DNA of 29,762 nucleotides, taken from positions 1-29,762 of the forward strand of contig NZ_RCYB01000022.1 of assembly GCF_004168205.1 (NCBI RefSeq), written 5' to 3'. The translations under genes and the position numbers were made by a program. Below the pieces are notes generated by a model. It was not told the DNA's origin and did no database searches. It was given only the letters and a program-made list of their open reading frames with translations. This DNA is from Catenibacterium sp. co_0103 (GTDB taxonomy: Bacteria > Bacillota_I > Bacilli_A > Erysipelotrichales > Coprobacillaceae). Below are positions 7,654 through 15,174 of the stretch, piece by piece. The number at the start of each line of letters is the position of its first letter. Position 1 is the first letter of the stretch.

Positions 7654-8666
7654 CTCGTTGACTCTCTTCTAATTACCTCAACAGGAAGTATATATCTTTG
7701 TTTATTATTCTCTATTTCTTCATTATTCATTAAATTCATTAATAACTTACATGCTGTTTTTGCAAGTCCAGGAGTATCCTGTCTCACAGTAGATAGGGAA
7801 GGATGTGATGTTTTAGATATAAAAATATCATCAAAGCCTATAATTTTTACTTCTTCAGGTACTTTTATATGATGCTCTAATAAAGCCGTTAATGCACCAT
7901 AGGCACGCCAGTCATTAGTCGCAAATATTCCGTCAAACTTAATTCCTTTCTCTATTAATTCACTTACTGCTTTTTTAGAGCCTTCATAGTTTGCTGTATC
8001 AATATCTAATAGTAATTCTAAATCTGTACTATGTTCTAGATGATAATCTTCTAAAGCTTGATAATACCCACTACGTCTTTGCTTATTCACAGATAAAGAT
8101 CTATTTCTAGATAATATCACTATATTCTTGCATCCTTGTTTAATTAGTTCCTCTGTTGCAAGATATCCTCCTAAATAATGATTAGATTCTACATAATAAG
8201 CATTGCTGTGATCTTTAGGTTTTCTATCAATACATACTATCGGTATACTTCTACTTAAACTGTTAGTGGGAATCTGTTCTATTCCAGAAATACAAATAAT
8301 ACCATCTACTAACTTACTATCTAAAGATTTAAAATACGCTATTTCTTTGTTTTCATCATGTGATGTATTGCATATAAATACAGAATAGTTTTTATCAAAG
8401 AAATAATTTTCTATTTCCAAAGCAAGTTGTGAAAACCATTCATTATTAATATGAGGTACAATTAAACCTATTGTTTTTGATTTAGATGTTCTTAAACTTT
8501 TGGCTGCAATATTCGTTGTATAACCATATTCTTTTATTATTTTTTCAACACGCTCTTTTGTTGCTTCAGAAAATCTTCCATTATTATTAATTACTCGAGA
8601 CACTGTTGCAACAGATACATTCGCAAGCTTTGCGATTTCTTTGATGGATATATTTTTTTTAGTCAT
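7635..8666 (-). CDS. LacI-family transcriptional regulator
   Basis: A 343-residue LacI/GalR-type repressor. The N-terminal HTH is textbook (SIKEIAKLANVSVATVSRVI, about residues 6-25), followed by the hinge helix (AAKSLRT). A periplasmic-binding-protein-like effector domain starts at TIGLIVPHINNEWFS and continues through ATNDWRAYGALTAL and IIGFDDI. A minus-strand AAAGGG lies about 12 nt before the start. It is divergent from the first sugar operon, whose leader holds a perfect GGTAAACGTTTACC palindrome with the central CG typical of LacI operators. Related sites occur upstream of the other two units and of the PRD gene. It is therefore the best candidate for the local repressor; the effector is unknown but likely a sugar phosphate of the pathway. 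Confidence 0.93.
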   Translation of the reverse strand: MTKKNISIKEIAKLANVSVATVSRVINNNGRFSEATKERVEKIIKEYGYTTNIAAKSLRTSKSKTIGLIVPHINNEWFSQLALEIENYFFDKNYSVFICNTSHDENKEIAYFKSLDSKLVDGIICISGIEQIPTNSLSRSIPIVCIDRKPKDHSNAYYVESNHYLGGYLATEELIKQGCKNIVILSRNRSLSVNKQRRSGYYQALEDYHLEHSTDLELLLDIDTANYEGSKKAVSELIEKGIKFDGIFATNDWRAYGALTALLEHHIKVPEEVKIIGFDDIFISKTSHPSLSTVRQDTPGLAKTACKLLMNLMNNEEIENNKQRYILPVEVIRRESTRKGTAH

Positions 8667-8761
8667 AATTTTTTGAACCCTTTCATAATTAAATTATATA
8701 AATTCGTATATTGAAATTCAATTACATCAGACTTTTTAAAAATAATACATTACATATAAAT

Positions 8762-8780
8762 ATGGCATAATATGTGCCAT
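8762..8780. promoter_or_regulatory. Activator-type dyad of promoter 1
   Basis: ATGGCATAATATGTGCCAT, an inverted repeat with 6-bp arms and a 7-nt centre. The identical 19 bases occur at 22528-22546, and a degenerate, inverted-orientation copy lies at 16693-16711. Each copy is centred 40-41 nt before the -10 box, or about -52 from the expected start, where an activator would sit. Confidence 0.7.
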
Positions 8781-8787
8781 TCATTTA

Positions 8788-8817
8788 TATGGAAACCGTG
8801 TTTGATGATGATATGAT
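8788..8817 (+). promoter_or_regulatory. Promoter 1 of the sugar locus
   Basis: The -10 candidate TATGAT (8812-8817) lies 18 nt after a poor -35 (TATGGA, 8788-8793). A weak -35 with a dyad just upstream is typical of an activator-dependent promoter. Assigned by alignment with promoters 2 and 3. Confidence 0.5.
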
Positions 8818-8831
8818 ATATATATGTAAAA

Positions 8832-8845
8832 GGTAAACGTTTACC
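8832..8845. promoter_or_regulatory. LacI-type operator of promoter 1
   Basis: GGTAAACGTTTACC is a perfect 14-bp palindrome centred on CG, about 20 nt after the predicted transcription start, so binding would block transcription. It may be the site of the adjacent LacI regulator. It also resembles a CcpA cre site, although the outer bases (G and C) do not fit cre well. Confidence 0.75.
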
Positions 8846-8861
8846 CAGAAAGGGGATTATT

Positions 8862-9515
8862 ATGGAAAAACTATTATGCCCATCTATGATGTGTGCTAAT
8901 TTTGGCCATTTAGAAACAGAAGTAAAAGAGTTAGTGGATGCTGGAATTGATATCTTTCATCTAGATATTATGGATGGAAGTTTTGTGCCTAATTTTGGAA
9001 TGGGATTACAGGATGTGGAATATATCTGTAAAAAATCTACGAAACCATGTGATGTTCATCTTATGGTTGTTAATCCTGGGGATTATGTAGAAAAGTTTGC
9101 TTCATTGGGGGTAAGAATCATCTATATTCATCCTGAAACAGATAAACATGCATGTCGTACATTACAGAAGATTAAAGACGCAGGTGTGCATCCTGGAATT
9201 GCAGTAAACCCAGGAACATCTTTTGAAACAGTCAAAGAACTATTACATCTATGTGATTATGTTATGCTAATGTCTGTTAACCCAGGATTTGCTGGTCAGA
9301 AATATTTAGATTTTGTAACACCTAAGTTTAAGAAGTTTGTCGATGAGTCAAATAACTATGGTGGTTATGATGTTATGATTGATGGTGCTTGTTCACCAGA
9401 AAAGATACATGATTTATCTAAAATTGGTGTTAAAGGATTTATTTTAGGTACAAGTGCGTTATTTAATAAGGGACGTCCTTATAGTGAAATTATACCAGAA
9501 CTTAGAAAAGTGTAG
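8862..9515 (+). CDS. AlsE-like D-allulose-6-phosphate 3-epimerase (ribulose-phosphate 3-epimerase family)
   Basis: A 217-residue TIM-barrel ketose-phosphate 3-epimerase. Metal and catalytic residues are visible: Ser8 in CPSMMC, His33 and Asp35 in FHLDIMDGSFVPN, His66 in VHLMV, and Asp174 in MIDGACS. Details favour AlsE (D-allulose-6-P to fructose-6-P) over housekeeping Rpe. The second Asp motif is IDGACS, as in AlsE VDGSC, rather than VDGGI. IHPET, VNPGFAGQ and GTSALF also match AlsE-style wording. It is the first gene after the dyad and operator of promoter 1, with AAGGGG before the ATG, and is followed after 12 nt by an RpiB-like isomerase. That pair is the core of the allose pathway. Rpe activity cannot be excluded. 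Confidence 0.8.
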   Translation: MEKLLCPSMMCANFGHLETEVKELVDAGIDIFHLDIMDGSFVPNFGMGLQDVEYICKKSTKPCDVHLMVVNPGDYVEKFASLGVRIIYIHPETDKHACRTLQKIKDAGVHPGIAVNPGTSFETVKELLHLCDYVMLMSVNPGFAGQKYLDFVTPKFKKFVDESNNYGGYDVMIDGACSPEKIHDLSKIGVKGFILGTSALFNKGRPYSEIIPELRKV

Positions 9516-9527
9516 GAGGATATGTAA

Positions 9528-9983
9528 ATGAAAATTGGTATTGGTAATGACCATGTAGCAGTTAGCTACAAGAATGAAATTAAGTCTTATATTGAAGAAA
9601 AGTATGGCTATGAAGTAGTGAATTTCGGTACAGATAGTACTGAAAGATTTAATTATCCAGTAGCTGGTGAAGCAGTCGCAAATGCTGTAGTAAGTGGTGA
9701 AGTAGATAAAGGAATTGTTATTTGTGGTACTGGTGTTGGTATCTCTTTAGCTGCAAATAAAGTAAATGGTATTCGTTGTGTAACATGTAGTGAGCCATAT
9801 TCTGCATTGTTATCAAGACAGCATAATAATACAAATATGCTTGCATTTGGTGCACGTGTCGTTGGTATTGAACTAGCTAAAATGATTGTTGATGCATGGT
9901 TAAGTGGTGAATATGAAGGCGGTCGTCATCAGGTGCGTATTGATATGCTAAAAGAAATTGAGGAAAGACAAAAGCACCATTAA
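9528..9983 (+). CDS. RpiB/LacAB-family sugar-phosphate isomerase (AlsI candidate)
   Basis: A 151-residue aldose-ketose isomerase of the RpiB family, which includes ribose-5-P isomerase B, allose-6-P isomerase and the galactose-6-P isomerase subunits LacA and LacB. Visible are IGNDHVA at the phosphate-binding N-terminus, the catalytic Cys66 in ICGTGVGIS, and RQHNNTNMLAFGARVVG. RpiB of E. coli is known to isomerise allose-6-P as well as ribose-5-P. A LacAB role is less likely, because only one subunit is present and no tagatose-6-P kinase or aldolase is nearby. Next to the AlsE-like epimerase, conversion of allose-6-P to allulose-6-P is the best guess. A terminator hairpin overlaps the end of the gene. 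Confidence 0.87.
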   Translation: MKIGIGNDHVAVSYKNEIKSYIEEKYGYEVVNFGTDSTERFNYPVAGEAVANAVVSGEVDKGIVICGTGVGISLAANKVNGIRCVTCSEPYSALLSRQHNNTNMLAFGARVVGIELAKMIVDAWLSGEYEGGRHQVRIDMLKEIEERQKHH

Positions 9984-9994
9984 GGTGCTTTTTT
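9970..9994 (+). terminator. Intra-operon terminator at the end of the isomerase gene
   Basis: AAAAGCACC pairs with GGTGCTTTT across an ATTAA loop, followed by more T residues. The hairpin includes the last codons and the stop codon. Genes continue on the same strand 12 nt later, so it probably lowers rather than abolishes downstream expression, favouring the epimerase-isomerase pair. Confidence 0.7.
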
Positions 9995-10005
9995 GAGGTG
10001 TGCTT

Positions 10006-10971
10006 ATGATTAAATGGGGAATTATTGGAGCAGGACATATAGCTCAAAGATTCGCAAAAAGTTTGATACATAGTGATCAAGGAAAACTATACGCTATTGC
10101 CAGTCATACTGATATAAAATTAGATTTATTTAAAGAAGAATATCCAGAAATTAGCACTTATACAGATTACATGCAAATACTAGAAGATAAAAATGTAGAT
10201 GTTGTATATATAGCTTTAAGACATAAAGACCACTATAAGTGGGCTAAAGAAGCTTTATTGAATAAGAAGGCAGTTTTATGTGAAAAACCTGCGACGCTTA
10301 GTGTAGAAGAAATGATTGATTTAAAGAAGCTTTCTATTGAGAATCAGTCATTTTTTATGGAAGGTATTAAAACAAGATTTATTCCAGTTATTCAGGAATT
10401 AAAGAGGCTGTTAGATGAAGAGGTCATTGGGAAAATACTTACTATAGAAAACAGATTCTGTTATGACATTCGCAACACAAAAGAAACACGTTATCTTTAT
10501 GATCCTGAACAGGGGGGTATTTTGAATGATGTAGGTAGTTATGTGTTAGGCAGTATTATTGATTATATTCATGTACCTCTTAAAGAAATAAATGTAGAAG
10601 CACACTATGAACACGGTGTAGATGTCCATGATTATGTAAGACTATATTTTGGAGATTATCAATCAGCATCATTTGAAATAGCTATGAACGAAAAGAAGGA
10701 GCCTATAATGTTGATCAATGGTAATCATGGAACGATAAAATGTTGTCCATTTTATCGTCCAGAAAGTATCGAGATTAAGGTTAATAGAGAAGATGCTTAC
10801 ACAATTACAAAACCATATATCTATGATGACTTCTATACTGAAATTGAAGAAGTTCATAAATGCTTAAAAAAAGGACTTATAGAGAGTCCTCGTATGACAT
10901 TGGATGATTCAATAAAATGTGCATCTATCACAAATGCTATTAGAAAGGAGATGGATAGTAATGAAGTTTAA
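10006..10971 (+). CDS. Gfo/Idh/MocA-family oxidoreductase 1
   Basis: A 321-residue NAD(P)-dependent sugar oxidoreductase. The Rossmann motif is at the very N-terminus (WGIIGAGHIAQRFA) and the family EKP signature is in VLCEKPATLS. The C-terminal substrate domain contains GGILNDVGSYVLG and resembles the dihydrodiol-dehydrogenase-like branch (FMEGIKTRFIP). ATG 10006 was chosen over the in-frame GTG at 10000 because GAGGTG sits immediately upstream of it. Such enzymes oxidise or reduce a ring or chain hydroxyl of sugars and glycosides. It is the first of three different paralogues in this operon, and its 3' end overlaps the next gene by 11 nt, implying translational coupling. Confidence 0.87.
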   Translation: MIKWGIIGAGHIAQRFAKSLIHSDQGKLYAIASHTDIKLDLFKEEYPEISTYTDYMQILEDKNVDVVYIALRHKDHYKWAKEALLNKKAVLCEKPATLSVEEMIDLKKLSIENQSFFMEGIKTRFIPVIQELKRLLDEEVIGKILTIENRFCYDIRNTKETRYLYDPEQGGILNDVGSYVLGSIIDYIHVPLKEINVEAHYEHGVDVHDYVRLYFGDYQSASFEIAMNEKKEPIMLINGNHGTIKCCPFYRPESIEIKVNREDAYTITKPYIYDDFYTEIEEVHKCLKKGLIESPRMTLDDSIKCASITNAIRKEMDSNEV

Positions 10972-11470
10972 TGAAATAATGCACCTTTCTTTTTATACAT
11001 CTCACATGGATGAAATGAGAGATTTCTATGAAAACAAGCTTGGTTTAAAAGCAAAAATTATTATGCGATATGAAGCATATCAAGGTAAAAAAGAAAGAGG
11101 TTTTTGGGCTCAAAGAGCTGAAACAGACCCTAAAGGAATTGCATATATCTTTATTGAATTAGCTCCAGGACAATATTTAGAGTTATTTCCTAAAGCTGAT
11201 CATCAATTGGAACATGAAGCACCTGATACACGTTTAGGTTATTCACATTTTGCACTCATGGTAGATGATATTTTTGAAGCGAGAGAAGAATTAGTTAAAG
11301 CTGGTGTAGATATTGATATAGAACCTAATAAAGGTCAGTCAGAAACATGGCAGATGTGGATTCATGATCCGGATGGAAATAAGTTTGAGATTATGCAGTA
11401 TACAGATAAATCATTGCAGTTTAAAGGAAATATTGAAGAAGATAAAGAAAAATATGGAAAGGAGAGATGA
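10961..11470 (+). CDS. VOC (glyoxalase/bleomycin-resistance fold) metalloprotein
   Basis: A 169-residue protein of the vicinal-oxygen-chelate superfamily. Two beta-alpha-beta-beta-beta modules carry the likely metal ligands: His in IMHLSFYTSHMD, Glu in YLELFPK, His in YSHFALMVDD, and Glu in NKFEIMQYT. The ATG at 10961 is preceded by AAAGGAG (10944-10950), so an in-frame upstream start at 10919 is not used. VOC enzymes isomerise, epimerise or cleave oxo-substrates. Between oxidoreductase genes, a role on a keto-sugar intermediate is reasonable but unproven. Glyoxalase I-type detoxification is the alternative. Confidence 0.83.
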   Translation: MKFNEIMHLSFYTSHMDEMRDFYENKLGLKAKIIMRYEAYQGKKERGFWAQRAETDPKGIAYIFIELAPGQYLELFPKADHQLEHEAPDTRLGYSHFALMVDDIFEAREELVKAGVDIDIEPNKGQSETWQMWIHDPDGNKFEIMQYTDKSLQFKGNIEEDKEKYGKER

Positions 11471-11473
11471 AAT

Positions 11474-12409
11474 ATGGAATTAGATTATAACGTAGTAAGA
11501 TTAATATCAGCAGAGCCGAGTAAAATTGCTACTTATAATGGAAGGCAGTTAAAAGAATCTATCTTGAAATCAGAAGGAAGAGTTCTTATGGGTCAAACAT
11601 ATCTTCCTAGTCCTATTTTGATTCCTGATTGCACAAGTACGGAACTTATGTTTGCATTTGGCACAGATATGGTTTTACTAAACGGATATGATTTTGATCA
11701 TCCTGAAAAATTGCCAGGTATGCAAGGGTTGTCTTTTGAAAGAATAGAAGAGTTAGTAGGCAATAGACCAGTAGGTATTTATATGGGATGTCCTAAAGAG
11801 GGCGTAGATATGAATGACCCTAGAGTGTCTAGTGTTGCACCTATGATGTATACAAAAGAACATGCATTAAAGGCAAAAAAAATGGGTGTGCATTTTATTA
11901 TTCTTGGAGGTAATCCAGGAAGTGGAACTTCTATCAAAGATGTGATTCGTGCGAGTAAAGAATGTCGCGAAGTATGTGGTGATGACATGTTGATTTTTGC
12001 AGGTAAGTGGGAAGATGGAATTGTGGAAAAAGTCTTAGGTGATCCGCTTGCTACTTATAATGCGAAAGAAGTGATTGATGAACTAATTGATGCCGGAGTA
12101 GATATTATCGATTTTCCTGCACCAGGATCAAGACATGGTATCACAGTAGAAATCATCAGAGAATTAGTTGAATATACACATCGTAAGGGTGCTCTCGCAA
12201 TGGTATTTTTAGATAGTAATGTAGAAGCAGCTGATGTAGATACAATAAGAGAAGTTACTTTGCTAATGAAACAGACAGGCTGTGATGTACATGCAATTGG
12301 TGATGGTGGCTTTGGCGGTGGAACATGGCCAGAAAACATCTATCAGATGTCAGTAACATTAAAAGGTAAAGCTTATACATGGAAAAAAATGGCAACCCCA
12401 AAGAGATAG
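11474..12409 (+). CDS. Uncharacterised TIM-barrel-like protein (DUF7916-like)
   Basis: A 311-residue protein of a family I know mainly from Bacillota sugar-PTS loci, sometimes labelled PEP-phosphonomutase-like or DUF7916; the name is from memory. It starts RLISAEPSKIATYNGRQLKE. It shows barrel-strand motifs MVLLNGYDFDHP, VGIYMGCPKEG, FIILGGNPGSGTS, DIIDFPAPGSRHG and DVHAIGDGGFGGGTWPEN. The glycine-rich loops near residues 147-154 and 283-294 would suit phosphate binding. It has no signal peptide or membrane segment. AAGGAGAG precedes it, 3 nt after the VOC gene. The chemistry is unknown; a lyase or isomerase acting on a phosphorylated sugar or acid is an inference from fold and context. Confidence 0.65.
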   Translation: MELDYNVVRLISAEPSKIATYNGRQLKESILKSEGRVLMGQTYLPSPILIPDCTSTELMFAFGTDMVLLNGYDFDHPEKLPGMQGLSFERIEELVGNRPVGIYMGCPKEGVDMNDPRVSSVAPMMYTKEHALKAKKMGVHFIILGGNPGSGTSIKDVIRASKECREVCGDDMLIFAGKWEDGIVEKVLGDPLATYNAKEVIDELIDAGVDIIDFPAPGSRHGITVEIIRELVEYTHRKGALAMVFLDSNVEAADVDTIREVTLLMKQTGCDVHAIGDGGFGGGTWPENIYQMSVTLKGKAYTWKKMATPKR

Positions 12410-12418
12410 GAGAATAAT

Positions 12419-13444
12419 ATGGATAAACTAGTAGTTGCTTATATTGGATTCGGAAATAGTGTTTGTAGATATCATTTGCCATATGTGGAAAGAAGAAAAG
12501 AAACAATTCAGGTTAAATACATTTATCGTAGAGATGTAGATAGAGTTGGAGATGAAGAAAGAGAAACATGGTATCCAAGTATTACGTTTACAAGTGATAT
12601 TGAACAGGTAATGAGTGATCCAGAAGTTAATCTAGTGGTAGTTAATACACCGGATCAGTTTCATGTTGAGTATACTATGCAAGCATTAGAGCATGGAAAA
12701 AATGTTTTATGCGAAAAACCATTTGCAATGACAGCAAAACAGGCAGAAGAAGTATTTGCATATGCTAAAGATAAAGGTCTCGTTGTTATGGCAAACCAGA
12801 ATAGACGTTTTGATGCAGATATGAGAACTGTCAGAAAAGTAATTGAATCAGGCGTATTAGGTGAAATATTAGAAGTTGAATCACATTATGATTACTATCG
12901 TCCTAGTATTAAAGATAGAGTTGGAATGGGTATTCTTTATGGTTTGGCTGTACATCCTATTGACCAGATGATTGGGCAATTTGGTGTTCCTAAGAAAGTT
13001 GTATATGACTGCAGAAGTTTTGATCATCCAGGTGAAAGTGATGATTATTATGATATTGATCTTTTTTATGACAATATGAAAGCTATAGTTAAAACAAGTT
13101 ATTATGTAAAATTAGATTATCCTAGATTTATTGTGCATGGTCGTAAAGGAAGTTTCTTAATGCCTCAATTAGGACATCAAAGTGCTTTAAAAGCAAAACC
13201 AGGACCAGTAGAAATCAGCTTTGATCCATTACCAGAAGATAAATGGGGAACTCTTTCTTATATTGATGATGAAGGTAATGATGTTACAAAGAAGGTGCCT
13301 ACCGAAATTCAGGATTATGGATTGATCTATGATAATCTGTATGAGGTTATTTTTAATAATGCTGAAAAGGTAGTCAAAGATCAAGAGGTTGTAGAAGTTC
13401 TTCATATTATAGAAGAAGCAACTAAAGCTGCTAAGGAGGTCTAG
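12419..13444 (+). CDS. Gfo/Idh/MocA-family oxidoreductase 2 (YhhX/YdgJ-like)
   Basis: A 341-residue oxidoreductase that I can align by eye with E. coli YhhX along its whole length: YIGFGNSVCRYHLPYV at the nucleotide-binding end, NVLCEKPFAM with the EKP motif, NQNRRFDADM, ESHYDYYRP, LAVHPIDQMIGQFG and FIVHGRKGSF. Relatives in this branch act on inositols and sugar derivatives. AGGAG lies just before the ATG. It follows the TIM-barrel-like gene by 9 nt and precedes the third oxidoreductase by 1 nt, so all are one transcription unit. The substrate is not known; a C3-oxidised glycoside is one possibility. Confidence 0.88.
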   Translation: MDKLVVAYIGFGNSVCRYHLPYVERRKETIQVKYIYRRDVDRVGDEERETWYPSITFTSDIEQVMSDPEVNLVVVNTPDQFHVEYTMQALEHGKNVLCEKPFAMTAKQAEEVFAYAKDKGLVVMANQNRRFDADMRTVRKVIESGVLGEILEVESHYDYYRPSIKDRVGMGILYGLAVHPIDQMIGQFGVPKKVVYDCRSFDHPGESDDYYDIDLFYDNMKAIVKTSYYVKLDYPRFIVHGRKGSFLMPQLGHQSALKAKPGPVEISFDPLPEDKWGTLSYIDDEGNDVTKKVPTEIQDYGLIYDNLYEVIFNNAEKVVKDQEVVEVLHIIEEATKAAKEV

Positions 13445-13445
13445 T

Positions 13446-14441
13446 ATGAGACTTGGTATTGCGGGATCAGGAATGATTGTAAGAGATTTATTTCGCTTTA
13501 TACATGATGTAGATGGAATAGAGCTTGAAGCTATTGCTTCTACACCTAAATCTATAGATAAAGTTAAAAAGATGGCTGCAGATGAAGGAATTAAGAAATA
13601 TTATCCAGATTATCAGCATCTTCTTGATGACGATGAGATAGAGGTTATGTATATTGCATCACCAAATCATTTACACTATTCTATGTGTAAAGAAGCTTTA
13701 GAACATGGTAAACATGTTATTTGTGAAAAACCTTTTACATCAAGAGTAGAAGAATTAGAAGAACTTAATAATATTGCAAAGAGTAAGAAATTATTGTTGT
13801 TAGAAGCTATTTCTACGCAATATCTCCCTAATGTTTTGAAAATTAAAGAACTACTTCCAGAGTTAGGTCAAATTAAGATTTTTAGTGCGAACTATAGTCA
13901 ATATTCATCAAGATACGATGCTTTTAAACAAGGTAATATTCTTCCTGCCTTTGATAATACAAAATCAGGAGGTGCTCTAATGGATTTGAATATTTATAAT
14001 ATTCATTTAGCTGTTGTTTTATTTGGGAAACCAAAGAAAGTGCATTATGATGCAAATATTGAGAAGAATATTGATACATCGGGTATTATTACTTTGGATT
14101 ATGGATCATTTAAGGCTGCACTTATTGCTGCAAAAGATTGTAAAGCACCTATTATGACTTCGATTCAAGGCGATAAAGGATCAATTATTATTCATACGCC
14201 TGCCAATACATTAATAGGTTTTGATCACTTGCTAAATGACAATACAACAACTCCATATGCATTACAGGATAATAAGCATCGTATGTATTTTGAATTTCTT
14301 GAATTTGTTAAAATATTCAATGAAATGAATTTTGATAAAGCAGATGAAATGATGAAAAATAGTCTTATTGCAATGGACATTGCGACAAAAGCTAGAATGT
14401 CGGCAGGTGTTCATTTCAAAGCGGATGAAGCCCATGAGTAA
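13446..14441 (+). CDS. Gfo/Idh/MocA-family oxidoreductase 3
   Basis: A 331-residue NAD(P)-dependent oxidoreductase. The Rossmann motif is LGIAGSGMIVRDLF, then YIASPNHLHYSMCKEAL and the EKP signature in VICEKPFTSR. The substrate domain contains SGGALMDLNIYNIHL. It differs clearly from oxidoreductases 1 and 2, so the three are not recent duplicates and probably catalyse different steps or act in opposite directions. AAGGAGG lies before the ATG. The 3' end overlaps the start of the HAD gene by 8 nt, indicating coupling. Confidence 0.87.
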   Translation: MRLGIAGSGMIVRDLFRFIHDVDGIELEAIASTPKSIDKVKKMAADEGIKKYYPDYQHLLDDDEIEVMYIASPNHLHYSMCKEALEHGKHVICEKPFTSRVEELEELNNIAKSKKLLLLEAISTQYLPNVLKIKELLPELGQIKIFSANYSQYSSRYDAFKQGNILPAFDNTKSGGALMDLNIYNIHLAVVLFGKPKKVHYDANIEKNIDTSGIITLDYGSFKAALIAAKDCKAPIMTSIQGDKGSIIIHTPANTLIGFDHLLNDNTTTPYALQDNKHRMYFEFLEFVKIFNEMNFDKADEMMKNSLIAMDIATKARMSAGVHFKADEAHE

Positions 14442-15171
14442 AATATTATTTAGTGATTTTGATGGGACTCTCTTTTTTGAGGATGGTTTTCATCAGGAGG
14501 ATATAGAGGCAATACGAGCTTTTCAGGAAGAAGGTAATAAGTTTGCTTTGTGTACAGGGAGACCTCTAGGTGGGGTACTTGCTTTAATAGAAGGTAAAAT
14601 TAATCCTGATTATTATGTTCTTTGTACAGGAGGACTTGTTCTTGATAAGGATTATCAAGTTATTTATGGACAAGAGATTCCTTTTGATTTGGTAAAAGAA
14701 GTTTGTCAAAAATATGAAAATGAATCAATTGCTGGACCACATTGTTTAGATAAAGATTCTTTATATTTTGCACATATTCCAAATGACGCACCTAGTTATA
14801 TTAAGCAATTTGATTCAATTGATGAATTTAAAAATCGTAAAATTTATAGTTTTTCATTAATTGAATCTACAAGAGCTAAAGAAATAACTGATGAAATTAA
14901 TAATGATTACCCTGTATTGCATGCTTTTCAAAATGTAAATGCAATTGATATTGTTAAAAGAGGATGTAGTAAAGGTCAAGGAATTTTAAAATTAGAAGTA
15001 TTAATCAGTGACGAAACAGCAGGAATAGGTGATAGTTATAATGATTTAGAAATGTTTAAAGTCGTTGATTATTCATTTACATTTAAAACATCACCGCAAG
15101 ATATCCAACAACAAACAACGTTCGTTGTATCATCAGTGAAAGAAGCAGTAGCAATAGTAAAGGAGGAGTAA
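14434..15171 (+). CDS. Cof-type HAD phosphatase
   Basis: A 245-residue haloacid dehalogenase-superfamily hydrolase, probably a sugar-phosphate phosphatase. Motif I is FSDFDGTLFF with the nucleophilic Asp and the acid/base Asp, and motif II is in LCTGRPLGG. The late Lys is in VKRGCSKGQG, and motif IV is GIGDSYNDLEMF. A C2-type cap lies between. ATG 14434 is chosen because it places MSKILFSDFDGT at the N-terminus; a longer in-frame start at 14368 would run deep inside the previous gene. The gene is coupled to oxidoreductase 3 and precedes the GH1 gene by 3 nt. It might relieve sugar-phosphate stress or make a free sugar. Confidence 0.85.
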   Translation: MSKILFSDFDGTLFFEDGFHQEDIEAIRAFQEEGNKFALCTGRPLGGVLALIEGKINPDYYVLCTGGLVLDKDYQVIYGQEIPFDLVKEVCQKYENESIAGPHCLDKDSLYFAHIPNDAPSYIKQFDSIDEFKNRKIYSFSLIESTRAKEITDEINNDYPVLHAFQNVNAIDIVKRGCSKGQGILKLEVLISDETAGIGDSYNDLEMFKVVDYSFTFKTSPQDIQQQTTFVVSSVKEAVAIVKEE

Positions 15172-15174
15172 AAA

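Noticed and set aside
8832..8845. Firm assignment of the AAACGTTTAC sites as CcpA cre elements
   Set aside because: The inner core fits cre, but the first site has G and C at the outer positions and is a perfect palindrome next to a divergent LacI gene, so a local operator is favoured. The other sites remain ambiguous.
9528..9983. LacA or LacB of the tagatose-6-phosphate pathway
   Set aside because: Only one subunit is present, no LacC kinase or LacD aldolase is found, and the partner gene is an AlsE-like epimerase.
10919..10960. VOC protein start at 10919
   Set aside because: This overlaps the oxidoreductase gene by more than 50 bases with no ribosome site. ATG 10961 has AAAGGAG and begins at the VOC fold.
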